A DNA stretch of 64,000 nucleotides from an uncultured Pseudomonadota bacterium (lineage in GTDB: Bacteria > Myxococcota_A > UBA796 > SXON01): positions 60,901 through 124,900 of the forward strand of contig CAIQVJ010000110.1 in the NCBI GenBank assembly GCA_903875225.1. Reading direction: 5' to 3'. Shown in pieces: positions 17,183 through 25,674 of this stretch. The translations under genes were made by a program, and so were the position numbers. A model generated the notes under the pieces. It was given only the letters and a program-made list of their open reading frames with translations. It had not been told where the DNA came from and made no database searches. How positions within the stretch are numbered: position 1 is the stretch's first letter; every line of letters begins with the position of its first letter.

Positions 17183-18511
17183 ATGGTGCGAGATGTCATC
17201 GGGGCGGACGGCCAGCGCTATCGGCTGACCCACCGCCTGGGAATCGGCGGACAAGGAGCCGTTTACGCCGTTGAAGGCGGCCGGCTGGCCGCCAAGTTGC
17301 TGCTCGATCGCTCCGAGGAGCGGCGGTTTGTGCTCCGCACCACTCTGGACGGGGTTCGCCGACTCCCTGTGGAAGACCTGGCGACCGCCAGACCGCTCGT
17401 CGTCCTCCGCTCGCCCGAGTGCGGCTACATCATGGAGCTCCTGACGGGCATGGCACCGATCACGAAGCTCGCTCGGCCCGACGGCGAGGACGTCTCCGAC
17501 TGGTACCGGGCGACCGGTGGGCTGCGCCGGCGGCTCGGCGTGCTCGCCCACGCTGCCAGGACCGTCCACCAGCTGCACAGCCGAGCGCTGGCTTGGGGCG
17601 ACCCGTCGCTGAACAACATCTTCGTGGCGGAGGACCCGACAAACGAGATCAGTCGCCTGATCGACACGGACAACCTTCGCTGGGCCAGTCGGCCCGGGCC
17701 GTCGGTGTACACAGACGGGTACGGCGCCCCTGAACTGAAAGCCGGGCGGTCCGGCATCAACACCATGACCGATGCCCACGCGATGGCGGTGATCGCTTTC
17801 GAGGTGCTGACGCTCTGCCATCCGCTGGTCGGTGACGCCGTCCGCGCATCCGAAGACGAGGTCGAACAGGCCGCGCTCCGGGGGGAGTGGCCGTGGGTGG
17901 ACGACCCGGACGACGAACGCAACCGTTGCTCGACCGGTCTTCCGCGAGAGGCGATCCTGACACGCGGTCTACGCGAGGTGTTTGCTCGATTCTTTGGGCC
18001 GGGTCTCGGCGACTGGCACCTGCGCCCGGGGGTCGGCGAGCTCGCCGACGCGCTGGCGATCGCCGCCGCGGCGACAGTGCGATGTCCAGGATGTGGGGCG
18101 ACCTACCTGTTCAAGGACACGCTCTGCCCCTGGTGTGACACAGCGCGGCCCCCCTTCGTCCTCGCGGACGTCGGGCGCTGGAACCCCGAGAGTCAGGCGC
18201 TGGAGCTGGGCGCCGACGGCCGCCCTGACCGGCTGGGCGTGGTCGCCGTGACGACCGGGGAGGAACGAGCGGTGCCTTCGGCCCTGATCGGAGCCGGACA
18301 GATCGCGCTTCGAGTCGACGGGTCGCGGCTCTGGGCCCGTGGTCCCGGCGTCCTGCGATCCCCCGATGGCAAGCACCTCGTCGAAATGGATGACCAGGAG
18401 CGCCCGCTCGACCTTGGGCCACGCAAGCGACCGTGGACGATCCACCTGGGGACGTTGGATCGGCCCCACCGCGTCCTCACCCCCAATCTCCACGTCGGCG
18501 GTGCCCCATGA
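17183..18511 (+). CDS. Divergent protein kinase with C-terminal zinc ribbon
   Basis: A 442-aa protein. Its N-terminal kinase domain has a glycine loop IGGQGAVYAV, a VAIK-like lysine in LAAKLL, a catalytic-loop equivalent WGDPSLNNIF (in place of HRDLKPEN), a metal-binding IDTDN (in place of DFG) and GYGAPEL (APE motif). After residue ~290 there is a zinc ribbon, CPGCG then CPWC, followed by a ~130-aa beta-rich domain (FHA-like by its position, not confirmed). This matches the STK-ZnR component of TerY-P systems. The kinase and the downstream helicase overlap by 4 bp (ATGA). No PP2C phosphatase gene, normally the third member of the triad, is seen nearby. Confidence 0.83.
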   Translation: MVRDVIGADGQRYRLTHRLGIGGQGAVYAVEGGRLAAKLLLDRSEERRFVLRTTLDGVRRLPVEDLATARPLVVLRSPECGYIMELLTGMAPITKLARPDGEDVSDWYRATGGLRRRLGVLAHAARTVHQLHSRALAWGDPSLNNIFVAEDPTNEISRLIDTDNLRWASRPGPSVYTDGYGAPELKAGRSGINTMTDAHAMAVIAFEVLTLCHPLVGDAVRASEDEVEQAALRGEWPWVDDPDDERNRCSTGLPREAILTRGLREVFARFFGPGLGDWHLRPGVGELADALAIAAAATVRCPGCGATYLFKDTLCPWCDTARPPFVLADVGRWNPESQALELGADGRPDRLGVVAVTTGEERAVPSALIGAGQIALRVDGSRLWARGPGVLRSPDGKHLVEMDDQERPLDLGPRKRPWTIHLGTLDRPHRVLTPNLHVGGAP

Positions 18512-21500
18512 GATGCGCCGACCTCACCGCAGGCCAGATCAGCAGTCTTCAGCTGGTGATCAGCGCCGGTCGCAGGGCAGCGGCAATTCGGCCAGGTGCC
18601 GAGGCTGTCCTCACCCACGGCGCGGACGTCTTCGTGTTGACCGTCGACGGCGGGGATGTCTCCGTTGATGGCGTCTCACCCGACGACGTCGCGCTTCTGG
18701 AACGGTTGGCGACTCGGCGGCTGCCGGCCGTGTCCTGGGTGCTCGCAGCCACGCCCGCCCCCGCGCCCCAGCGTTTGACGCTGCAGGTTCACGAATTTCC
18801 CATGGCGCTGCGCTGGGATACCCCGATGGAACTGGCGGTCGACACCAAGATCGTCGACGACGTCTCGCGGCGGCGAGGACGGCCGCTACCCGTGGAGGAG
18901 GTCTGCGAATGGCTGAAGGGGCAGGTGGTGTTGGATGGAGCATGCCGCGTTCTCCTGACAGCCGGCACGAGACCGGCACCCGGGGTGACGGCGTTCCGGC
19001 TGCACGGGCGAGCGATCGCCATCGATGTTGCGACGGGTCCTGACAACCGGCTGTGGGTCACACGTGTGGTCGAAGCCGCGGCCCCGAAGCCGGGCGACGA
19101 GCGGCGACCGGTCGTGCTCGCCCACGTCGACCTCAGGTTCGAGAACAAGACAGCAGCCAGCGTCTTTCGCGGCGTTGCCCGAGCCACCCTTGACCAACTC
19201 ATGGCGCAGGGCGACAACTACCTCGCGCTCTGGCGCGAGTACAACGGGATGGAGCGGGAAAGCGTCCTCCGGCGCGCACGCCAGTTTGGAGCCTGGCAAT
19301 TCACCACGCGGCGAACGGCTGGGGCTGGCTGGCGGTTTGAGATGAAGGACGCCGACGGCCTACGCCGGGTACTCCCTGAACAAGGTACCGAACTCGAGGT
19401 GTCCGAGGACGTGCCCGGGTGGCTGGGGGATTCCGCAGAGCTCGCGGCGCCTCCGGGTCCGCGAAAGGTTGTCGGTGCCTTTCTGGAGCTTCGTGGTGTA
19501 CAGCTCACGCTCGGGGTGCCCGACGACGATGATCGACAGCCCCCGAAGTCGGGCTGGGTGCACGTCAGCCTTCAGGGCGACCTGGCCCGCCTGCGCGCCC
19601 GCGACGAGGCGTGGAGTCAGGTCGCGTCGATGGAGAACCCGATGCCGCAGCTCGCGTTCCTGCTCCTCGGGCAGGACGTGCCGACGGGTCGCCGGGGAAC
19701 CGTTGAGCCCATGTCTCAGGCTGCCAGGGCGTGCTTCAAGGGGGAGCCAACCCCCAAGCAGATCGAGGCGATGGACGTGGCGCTCAACACGCCGGACATC
19801 GCGATCATCCAGGGACCGCCGGGCACGGGAAAGACTCAGGTGATCGCGGCCATCAAGGTCCGGCTGGCCGAGCTGGCCGAAGAACGTCAGGGGATCGGCG
19901 GACTGTTCCTCGTGAGCGCGTTCCAGCACGAGGCTGTCGAGAACGCCGCGAGCCGCATTCGAGTCCTTGGGCTCCCTGCGGCGAAGATCGGCCACCGGAA
20001 GAGACAAACCGAGGTCCATGACGGGTTTGAGGAGTGGCGAGCGGAACATGCTGGCGAGGTGAGGGCGCAACTCGCCGGCCTGCCCAGCGGCCCCGGCCTC
20101 GTCGCACTGCAGGCGGCCCGCCGACGGATCTCCGGGTGGCTCGCCTCGCCGTCCAAGCGGGACAGCGCGGCGTCTGTGGCGCGCTGGGTCTACGAGCAGC
20201 TTGGACGGTGGCTGCCCCCCGAGCTGCGCGACCGGGCGTTGTCGCTCTCGCTGGGAGCGAAGCCTACCGCGCCACCTGAGGACACCACGCGCGAGTTCGC
20301 GCTCAAGGCCGTTCGGCAGCTTCGGACGGAACCAATCGGGTGGAGCGACGACGGCCCGCGTATGGCCTGGCTCGCGAGAGCACGCCTGCGCGAGATGGAC
20401 CAGCTGACCTCGGAGGAGTCGACCTTGCTGGCGAGCGCGGCCGCCGAGAGCGGCGAGCCGTCGGCGGAGATGTTTGGGCAGCTGGAGGGGCTTCAAAACG
20501 CACTGGTGGACCGCCTGCTACCGAAGCCGAGTGAGGCCGGGCCGGCGCGCGGAGACGCCGATGCCGAGGGCTTCCTCCGCGACGTCAATGCGGCGGTGGC
20601 CGACCGGGTCGCTCAGACCGCCGACGGCGTCGCTCTGGCTCTGGAGGAGCTGCACCATGCCTTCGAGCACGACTCCGAGGGCATCCGGGAGGCCGTGAGC
20701 CACTACACTACCGTCCTTGCTGCGACTTGCGGTCAGTCCATCGGCGCCGACATGCGCGACCGAAAGGGGGAGGGCATCCGGTTCGACACTGTGGTTCTCG
20801 ACGAGGCTGGCCGAGCGAACCCGCTCGACGCAATGATCCCGATGTCCCGCGCGGAACGGAGAATCGTGATGGTCGGCGACCACCGGCAGCTCTCGCACCT
20901 TCTGGAGCCGGACGTCGAGGGCGCTCTGGAAGGGACAGTGTCTGATGCCTCGCAGAAGGCGCTGCGAAAGAGCCTCTTCGAGCGGTTGTTTCTCTCCTTG
21001 CGCTCGGGGCGCGATCCGGTGCGGGTGGTGACGCTCGACAAACAGTTTCGGATGCACCCTGTGCTTGGTGGATTCGTGAGTCAGATGTTTTACGAGCCCT
21101 ACAAAGAGGGCTTCGGCTCTCCAACTCCGGCCTCGGAGTTTCAACACGACCTGGCGCGATGGCCGGGCAGTGTGGTTGGCTGGGCCAACGTGCCTCTGGC
21201 GGACGGCGCCGAACAGTCGGGCAAGAGCAAGTCGCGGCCCGCTGAGGCGGAGAGAGTAGCCGCTGAGGTGGCTGCCATTTTGTCTGATCCGGCGGCGATC
21301 GGCCTCACCGTCGGTGTCGTCAGCTTCTATTCGGCCCAGGTAGACGAGATCCTTCGGGCGCTGGTTGGAGCCGGTCTCGCAGCGCGCGGGGACGATGGAA
21401 CGCCCGAGATCAACACGGAGTATCGGAAGCGGCTACGCGTGGGCACCGTAGACGCCTTTCAAGGCCGGGAGTTCGACGTCGTGCTGTTGTCGTGCACACG

Positions 21501-21723
21501 ATCCAGTCGACCGAGACCGGCATCGGCCCAAGCCGACCCGGAGCGTGAGCTGCGTACCCGCTACGGCCACCTCCTCATCGAGAACCGTCTCTGCGTCGCG
21601 ATGAGCCGCGCGGAGCGTCTGATGATCGTTGTGGGCGATCTGGCCATGTTCGCAGGTGGACCAGTGCCCGCGCTCGCCCAGTTTGCCCAGCTCTGCCGGG
21701 GGGAACATGGCCTCGTCCGATAG
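18508..21723 (+). CDS. SF1 (UPF1/DNA2-like) helicase
   Basis: A 1071-aa protein; the ATG overlaps the kinase stop. The first ~400 residues are an unrecognised N-terminal domain. The helicase core has Walker A GPPGTGKT at 436-443, a large insertion of ~250 residues, Walker B DEAG at 765-768, VSFYSAQVDEI, and the C-terminal signature VDAFQGREFDVVLLSCTRS with RLCVAMSRAE. That is the UPF1/DNA2/NAM7 class of SF1 helicases, acting 5'-3' on DNA or RNA. Its position in an inducible operon with an McrBC-like pair suggests it unwinds the nucleic acid that the complex targets. All helicase motifs look intact. Confidence 0.9.
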   Translation: MRCADLTAGQISSLQLVISAGRRAAAIRPGAEAVLTHGADVFVLTVDGGDVSVDGVSPDDVALLERLATRRLPAVSWVLAATPAPAPQRLTLQVHEFPMALRWDTPMELAVDTKIVDDVSRRRGRPLPVEEVCEWLKGQVVLDGACRVLLTAGTRPAPGVTAFRLHGRAIAIDVATGPDNRLWVTRVVEAAAPKPGDERRPVVLAHVDLRFENKTAASVFRGVARATLDQLMAQGDNYLALWREYNGMERESVLRRARQFGAWQFTTRRTAGAGWRFEMKDADGLRRVLPEQGTELEVSEDVPGWLGDSAELAAPPGPRKVVGAFLELRGVQLTLGVPDDDDRQPPKSGWVHVSLQGDLARLRARDEAWSQVASMENPMPQLAFLLLGQDVPTGRRGTVEPMSQAARACFKGEPTPKQIEAMDVALNTPDIAIIQGPPGTGKTQVIAAIKVRLAELAEERQGIGGLFLVSAFQHEAVENAASRIRVLGLPAAKIGHRKRQTEVHDGFEEWRAEHAGEVRAQLAGLPSGPGLVALQAARRRISGWLASPSKRDSAASVARWVYEQLGRWLPPELRDRALSLSLGAKPTAPPEDTTREFALKAVRQLRTEPIGWSDDGPRMAWLARARLREMDQLTSEESTLLASAAAESGEPSAEMFGQLEGLQNALVDRLLPKPSEAGPARGDADAEGFLRDVNAAVADRVAQTADGVALALEELHHAFEHDSEGIREAVSHYTTVLAATCGQSIGADMRDRKGEGIRFDTVVLDEAGRANPLDAMIPMSRAERRIVMVGDHRQLSHLLEPDVEGALEGTVSDASQKALRKSLFERLFLSLRSGRDPVRVVTLDKQFRMHPVLGGFVSQMFYEPYKEGFGSPTPASEFQHDLARWPGSVVGWANVPLADGAEQSGKSKSRPAEAERVAAEVAAILSDPAAIGLTVGVVSFYSAQVDEILRALVGAGLAARGDDGTPEINTEYRKRLRVGTVDAFQGREFDVVLLSCTRSSRPRPASAQADPERELRTRYGHLLIENRLCVAMSRAERLMIVVGDLAMFAGGPVPALAQFAQLCRGEHGLVR

Positions 21724-23248
21724 CCACTTCCGGAACGAGTCGCCGGCCTTGTGGTTCGGTCCGCGGGCTCATGCGAACCCGGGGCCGAGGCGGGAGCGGC
21801 TCTGGCTGCTCTGGCCCGCCTGGGCCTGGCGTGTTGCCGTTCCCGCGAACTCCCAGCGATCGTTGAATGTTTTTCAGCGCGCCGCGCTCGCGTTGGCGAC
21901 CGCGGGGCTCCGTGATCAGCACGAGATCGGCGAGCGCCTCGGCATGCACCGTGACCTGGCGGAGCTCGTGCTGCTCGAGCTCAACGCGATGGGGTTGATC
22001 AACGCCAGGGGCGAGCCGAGCCCACGGGGGCTCTCCGCGCTCACGGAGGCGTCGCAGGCCGACCGAGCGCTGACCGCCGCCTGGGTCTTCCAGGACCCGT
22101 TCACCCGCGAACTCTGGCCTCGCACCGAGGCTCAGCTTCAGTATGTGGAACGACGCTTTCAGGCCGATCACCCCCCACAGATCGTGCTCGGGGACTCGGC
22201 GCGACCGTACTTTCAAACGGCGGTCCAAGTGCGCCCCAAGCACGTCGTCCGACCGGCGATGCCCTCGCCGGAAGAGGTCATCCGCGCCATCGGGAGTCAA
22301 CGAAAAGCGCGCCGTCGACTGAGTCGCGAAGAGGAGGAGGACTTCACGGACGAGGGCGAGGCAGAGGTCGATCACGACGCCGTACCAACGGGTGCCGTCA
22401 GCTTCATCGACGACGAGCCCTTTGCCGTCTGGCTCGTCGCCTTTGCGTACTTTCCGCGTGGCGCGGAAGGCGATGGGCGCTGGTACGTCACCGACCCGTT
22501 CGGGATGGGACCGAGCGAGCGCCTGCGCGCTGGACTCGAACGGCAGCGGAGCCAGACCGAGTTCCTCAACCGGAAGATGCGGGAGTTCCTTGGGAAACGC
22601 GCCGAGGAGGATGAGGACACCGCGCGGGAGCTTGGCGTCCTGGAGCTGGAGGACCGATACGGCGTCGGGATCCACGCCAGCCCCGCGTACGAGGCGCTCG
22701 TCGACCTCCACACGGCGCTTGCGGCGGGGGACAAGCTGACGCCCTTTGGCGCACGCGGCGCGTACGGTGCCCTTCGGAGGGCGCTCGAGGAGACGTTTCT
22801 CCCGCTCGCCAAAGGCGCACCGTGGCAGGATCTTCAGGCGACGACACCGGGAGGTCGGGTCCACATCGATAACTCAGCGTTCATTCGGCAACATCTGGCA
22901 CTTTGCGCTTCGCTCGCCGGACTCGCTGAGCCTCCGTTTCCCGTGTTGAAGGTGTCGGCCGGGCAAGTTCGATCCGCCGCCGAGTACGCCAGCGGCAGCC
23001 TCCGCGCCCGGATGGGGGCATCGCTGCTCAACGCCGCGCGCTGCCACGACCATCCGCTTCGGCTCGCCGCAGTGGCATGGCCAACGCTCCTGGGTCGCGT
23101 CGATGCCCTTGCGGATGCCGCCGGCGACGCCGTTCACAGCAAACGGTTTCGCTTCAGCCGCGACCGCCTGACCGCCGACGTCGATGCCTTGCACGACATC
23201 CTGCGTGCGCTTTCGCACGACAACGACCGATCCACCGGAGGGTACTGA
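21707..23248 (+). CDS. Uncharacterised protein of the sigma-54 operon
   Basis: A 513-aa protein with its ATG inside the 3' end of the helicase gene (17-bp overlap) and a GGGG-type ribosome binding site. An early segment (about residues 40-95) reads like a winged helix, with IGERLGMHRDLAELVLLELNAMGLI. There is a charged linker around residues 200-225, with a run of acidic residues. The rest has WFVAFAYFPRG-like beta strands and helices and no catalytic motif I recognise. Its invariant-looking context between the SF1 helicase and the McrB-like ATPase implies a structural or specificity role. The fusion of an HTH-like part suggests DNA binding. Confidence 0.75.
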   Translation: MASSDSHFRNESPALWFGPRAHANPGPRRERLWLLWPAWAWRVAVPANSQRSLNVFQRAALALATAGLRDQHEIGERLGMHRDLAELVLLELNAMGLINARGEPSPRGLSALTEASQADRALTAAWVFQDPFTRELWPRTEAQLQYVERRFQADHPPQIVLGDSARPYFQTAVQVRPKHVVRPAMPSPEEVIRAIGSQRKARRRLSREEEEDFTDEGEAEVDHDAVPTGAVSFIDDEPFAVWLVAFAYFPRGAEGDGRWYVTDPFGMGPSERLRAGLERQRSQTEFLNRKMREFLGKRAEEDEDTARELGVLELEDRYGVGIHASPAYEALVDLHTALAAGDKLTPFGARGAYGALRRALEETFLPLAKGAPWQDLQATTPGGRVHIDNSAFIRQHLALCASLAGLAEPPFPVLKVSAGQVRSAAEYASGSLRARMGASLLNAARCHDHPLRLAAVAWPTLLGRVDALADAAGDAVHSKRFRFSRDRLTADVDALHDILRALSHDNDRSTGGY

Positions 23249-23250
23249 GC

Positions 23251-25674
23251 ATGGGCAAAAAGAACAGACAACCGCAGGGAAACCGAGCGCCAACGAGTCC
23301 GCCCCCCGCTCGCCCCCCCGCGGGACCAGTCCCACCGAACCCGGCCATCGCCGCGACTGTGGAGGGCAAGATCACCGAGGTCGCCAAACGCGCCGGTGAC
23401 GTGGCAACGATGGCCGACATCGATGCCATCGCGCCCCGGCCGATGCCCGTCGGGACGACCATCCACGACCTGTGGAAGGTGGTGGATGAGGCCGAGCAGC
23501 TCTACAAATCCGCCGCGAAGCGCTTCACAGACGAGTCTACGCTGTTCGAGAGCAAGCAGGCTGCGCTCACGGTGCGTGACGAAGCGCTGACCGCTCGGCA
23601 GGATGCCGCGCGGGAGCAGGCTGCCGCGGTGGAGAAGCGGGAGAAGCGCTTGGACGCCGATGCCGTGAAGGCCGCCGCCCTCGACCGGGACCTCGCACAG
23701 CGCGAACAGCAGCTTCGGGTGGGCGAGGCTGACGCAGTCGCCGGCTTCGCCAAACGGAACCGGGAAGCGACGCAGGCGCTCGCCGAGCAGATCCAGGCCC
23801 TCGCCGACGAACACGCGACTCTCCAGCAGCGGCTGGCCAGCCTCGCCGCCGAGCAAGCGCAGGCGAGCGAAGCAGTCTGGGCAGCGGCCCGCTCCAAAGC
23901 GGAGGCGGCGATTGCGAACGAGCGAGCGGCCTTCCAGACCGAGCGGGACTCCCACGTCACGGCTCAACGCACCCTTGAGACCGAGCTGCGGAAGCTGCAG
24001 TGGGAGCGCGACGACGTCGCAGCTGAACGGGCGTCGCTCTCAGAGCGCGCCAAACAGTTGGCGGTCACCGAGATCGCGGCCGCAAAGGCAGGGGTCGAGC
24101 TGCTTGAGGCAGAGATCGCGGCGCTCCGGACCCAACGTGATGATCTCGATGCCAGGCTTCGCGTCGCAGACGGGAGCGCTCGTCGCTTCGCGGGCAAGAC
24201 CGACACCGAGATCGAGAAGGTGATCGCCGACCTGAACTCGGAGCGCGACCAGCTTGTCGCGCAGCTCGCCACCCGGCCCAACCGCGATGTGGTCGAGGAG
24301 AACAAGCGCCTCCAGGCCGAGCGCGACACGTTCAAGGGAGACCTCGACGGCCTGCGCCGAAACCACGAGGTCGTGCGGGTCCAGTTGCTAAGGGCCGAAA
24401 CGGGGGTCGCGGAGCTGGAGGCTCTCCGAGACCAGTGTTTGAGCCTGAAGAAGAGCAACGAGCTGCTGCATGCGGCGAACGATCAGCTCCGTCAGGACAT
24501 CGACCAGCGCATCCGGTCCACCGACGGCTCAAGCCCGTTCCCGGCCTGCGTGAAGATGGACAACGGCGGCGACGACGAGACGATCCCGCTCAACTCTCAC
24601 CGTCAGCTTGACGACAGGCCGGTACTGCCCGAGCTCATCGATCGCATCCAGCGTCAGGCTGCCACGGACGACGAGCCGCTCTACTACGATGTCAGCGACA
24701 TTCGCGCGTTTGTCGCCGGCATGGCGATGACTCGGTTGACGCTGCTCCAAGGGCCCTCCGGCACCGGAAAGACGAGCTTGCCGGTCGTTGTGGCGCGGGC
24801 GCTCGGGGGGCTCGCTACGGTGATCCCCGCGGAGTCAGGCTGGAACGACCCTGCGGACCTCATCGGCAACTTCAACCAGTTCGATCATCGCTTTGACGAA
24901 CGCCCGTTCCTGCAGGCGCTGTATCGAGCCGGCACCCCGTACTACTCCGACGTCCCCGTGTTCATCGTGGTCGACGAGATGAACCTTTCGCACCCCGAAC
25001 AATACTTTTCACCGGTGCTGTCGATGATCGAGGCGCGGTCGAAGGTCGATCGCCGGTTCGAACTGGTTCCGGTCGCCGACACCGGCGCCCCACATCGGTT
25101 TCTGGAAGGGCGATTTCTCGGCCTCCCCCCGAACGTCTGGTTCATCGGCACTGCCAACCGGGACGAGACGACCAAGGATTTCGCAGACAAGACCTACGAT
25201 CGCTCCCTTGTCATGGAGTTGCCCGTTCAGCCCCGGGCGTTCAGCGCCGAGCGACCGGACCCGCAGCAGGATCCCTACTCGGCCGCCGGGCTGCACGCGG
25301 CCTTCGACCTCGCACGGAAGCGGTACGCCGACGAGGCCGATCGTGCCTGGGCGTTCATCGAGGGCGAGCTGAAGGGGACAATGGCCGAGAACTTCGGGGT
25401 CGGTTGGGGCCCTCGCCTGCGTCGTCAGACGCGGGCCTTCGTGCCGGCGATGATCGCGGCGGGGGGAACGCTCGGAGAGGCCCTGGACCACCTGATTGCA
25501 ATGCGAATCCTTCGCAAGATCCGGGAGCGTCACACGAACCGGCCGGAGGATCTCGACGTAATCCGGAAGGTGCTGGAGAAGCCCTGGACCTCGGTGGCGG
25601 GCAAGGTTCCGGCAATGCGATCTCTCAGCGAGATCGACGTGGAGCAACGGCGGATCGAGCGTGATCTCAGATGA
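23251..25674 (+). CDS. Coiled-coil McrB-like AAA+ ATPase
   Basis: An 807-aa protein. Its first ~60 residues are Pro/Arg-rich. About residues 75-430 form a long Ala/Glu/Arg-rich coiled coil. The C-terminal AAA+ domain has Walker A GPSGTGKTS at 501-509, the McrB-type LIGNFNQFDHRF segment, Walker B VVDEMNLS at 573-580 and the FIGTANRDETT sensor. McrB proteins form hexameric GTP/ATP-driven translocases that power an McrC nuclease. Here the N-terminal modified-base reader is replaced by a coiled coil, which suggests a different trigger. The ribosome binding site is GGAGGG, and the 3' end overlaps the DUF2357 gene by 4 bp. Confidence 0.9.
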   Translation: MGKKNRQPQGNRAPTSPPPARPPAGPVPPNPAIAATVEGKITEVAKRAGDVATMADIDAIAPRPMPVGTTIHDLWKVVDEAEQLYKSAAKRFTDESTLFESKQAALTVRDEALTARQDAAREQAAAVEKREKRLDADAVKAAALDRDLAQREQQLRVGEADAVAGFAKRNREATQALAEQIQALADEHATLQQRLASLAAEQAQASEAVWAAARSKAEAAIANERAAFQTERDSHVTAQRTLETELRKLQWERDDVAAERASLSERAKQLAVTEIAAAKAGVELLEAEIAALRTQRDDLDARLRVADGSARRFAGKTDTEIEKVIADLNSERDQLVAQLATRPNRDVVEENKRLQAERDTFKGDLDGLRRNHEVVRVQLLRAETGVAELEALRDQCLSLKKSNELLHAANDQLRQDIDQRIRSTDGSSPFPACVKMDNGGDDETIPLNSHRQLDDRPVLPELIDRIQRQAATDDEPLYYDVSDIRAFVAGMAMTRLTLLQGPSGTGKTSLPVVVARALGGLATVIPAESGWNDPADLIGNFNQFDHRFDERPFLQALYRAGTPYYSDVPVFIVVDEMNLSHPEQYFSPVLSMIEARSKVDRRFELVPVADTGAPHRFLEGRFLGLPPNVWFIGTANRDETTKDFADKTYDRSLVMELPVQPRAFSAERPDPQQDPYSAAGLHAAFDLARKRYADEADRAWAFIEGELKGTMAENFGVGWGPRLRRQTRAFVPAMIAAGGTLGEALDHLIAMRILRKIRERHTNRPEDLDVIRKVLEKPWTSVAGKVPAMRSLSEIDVEQRRIERDLR

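Noticed and set aside
17183..18511. A PP2C phosphatase completing the TerY-P triad
   Set aside because: No PP2C-type motif (DGxxG...GD) was seen in the proteins around the vWA and kinase, so the classical triad was not called.
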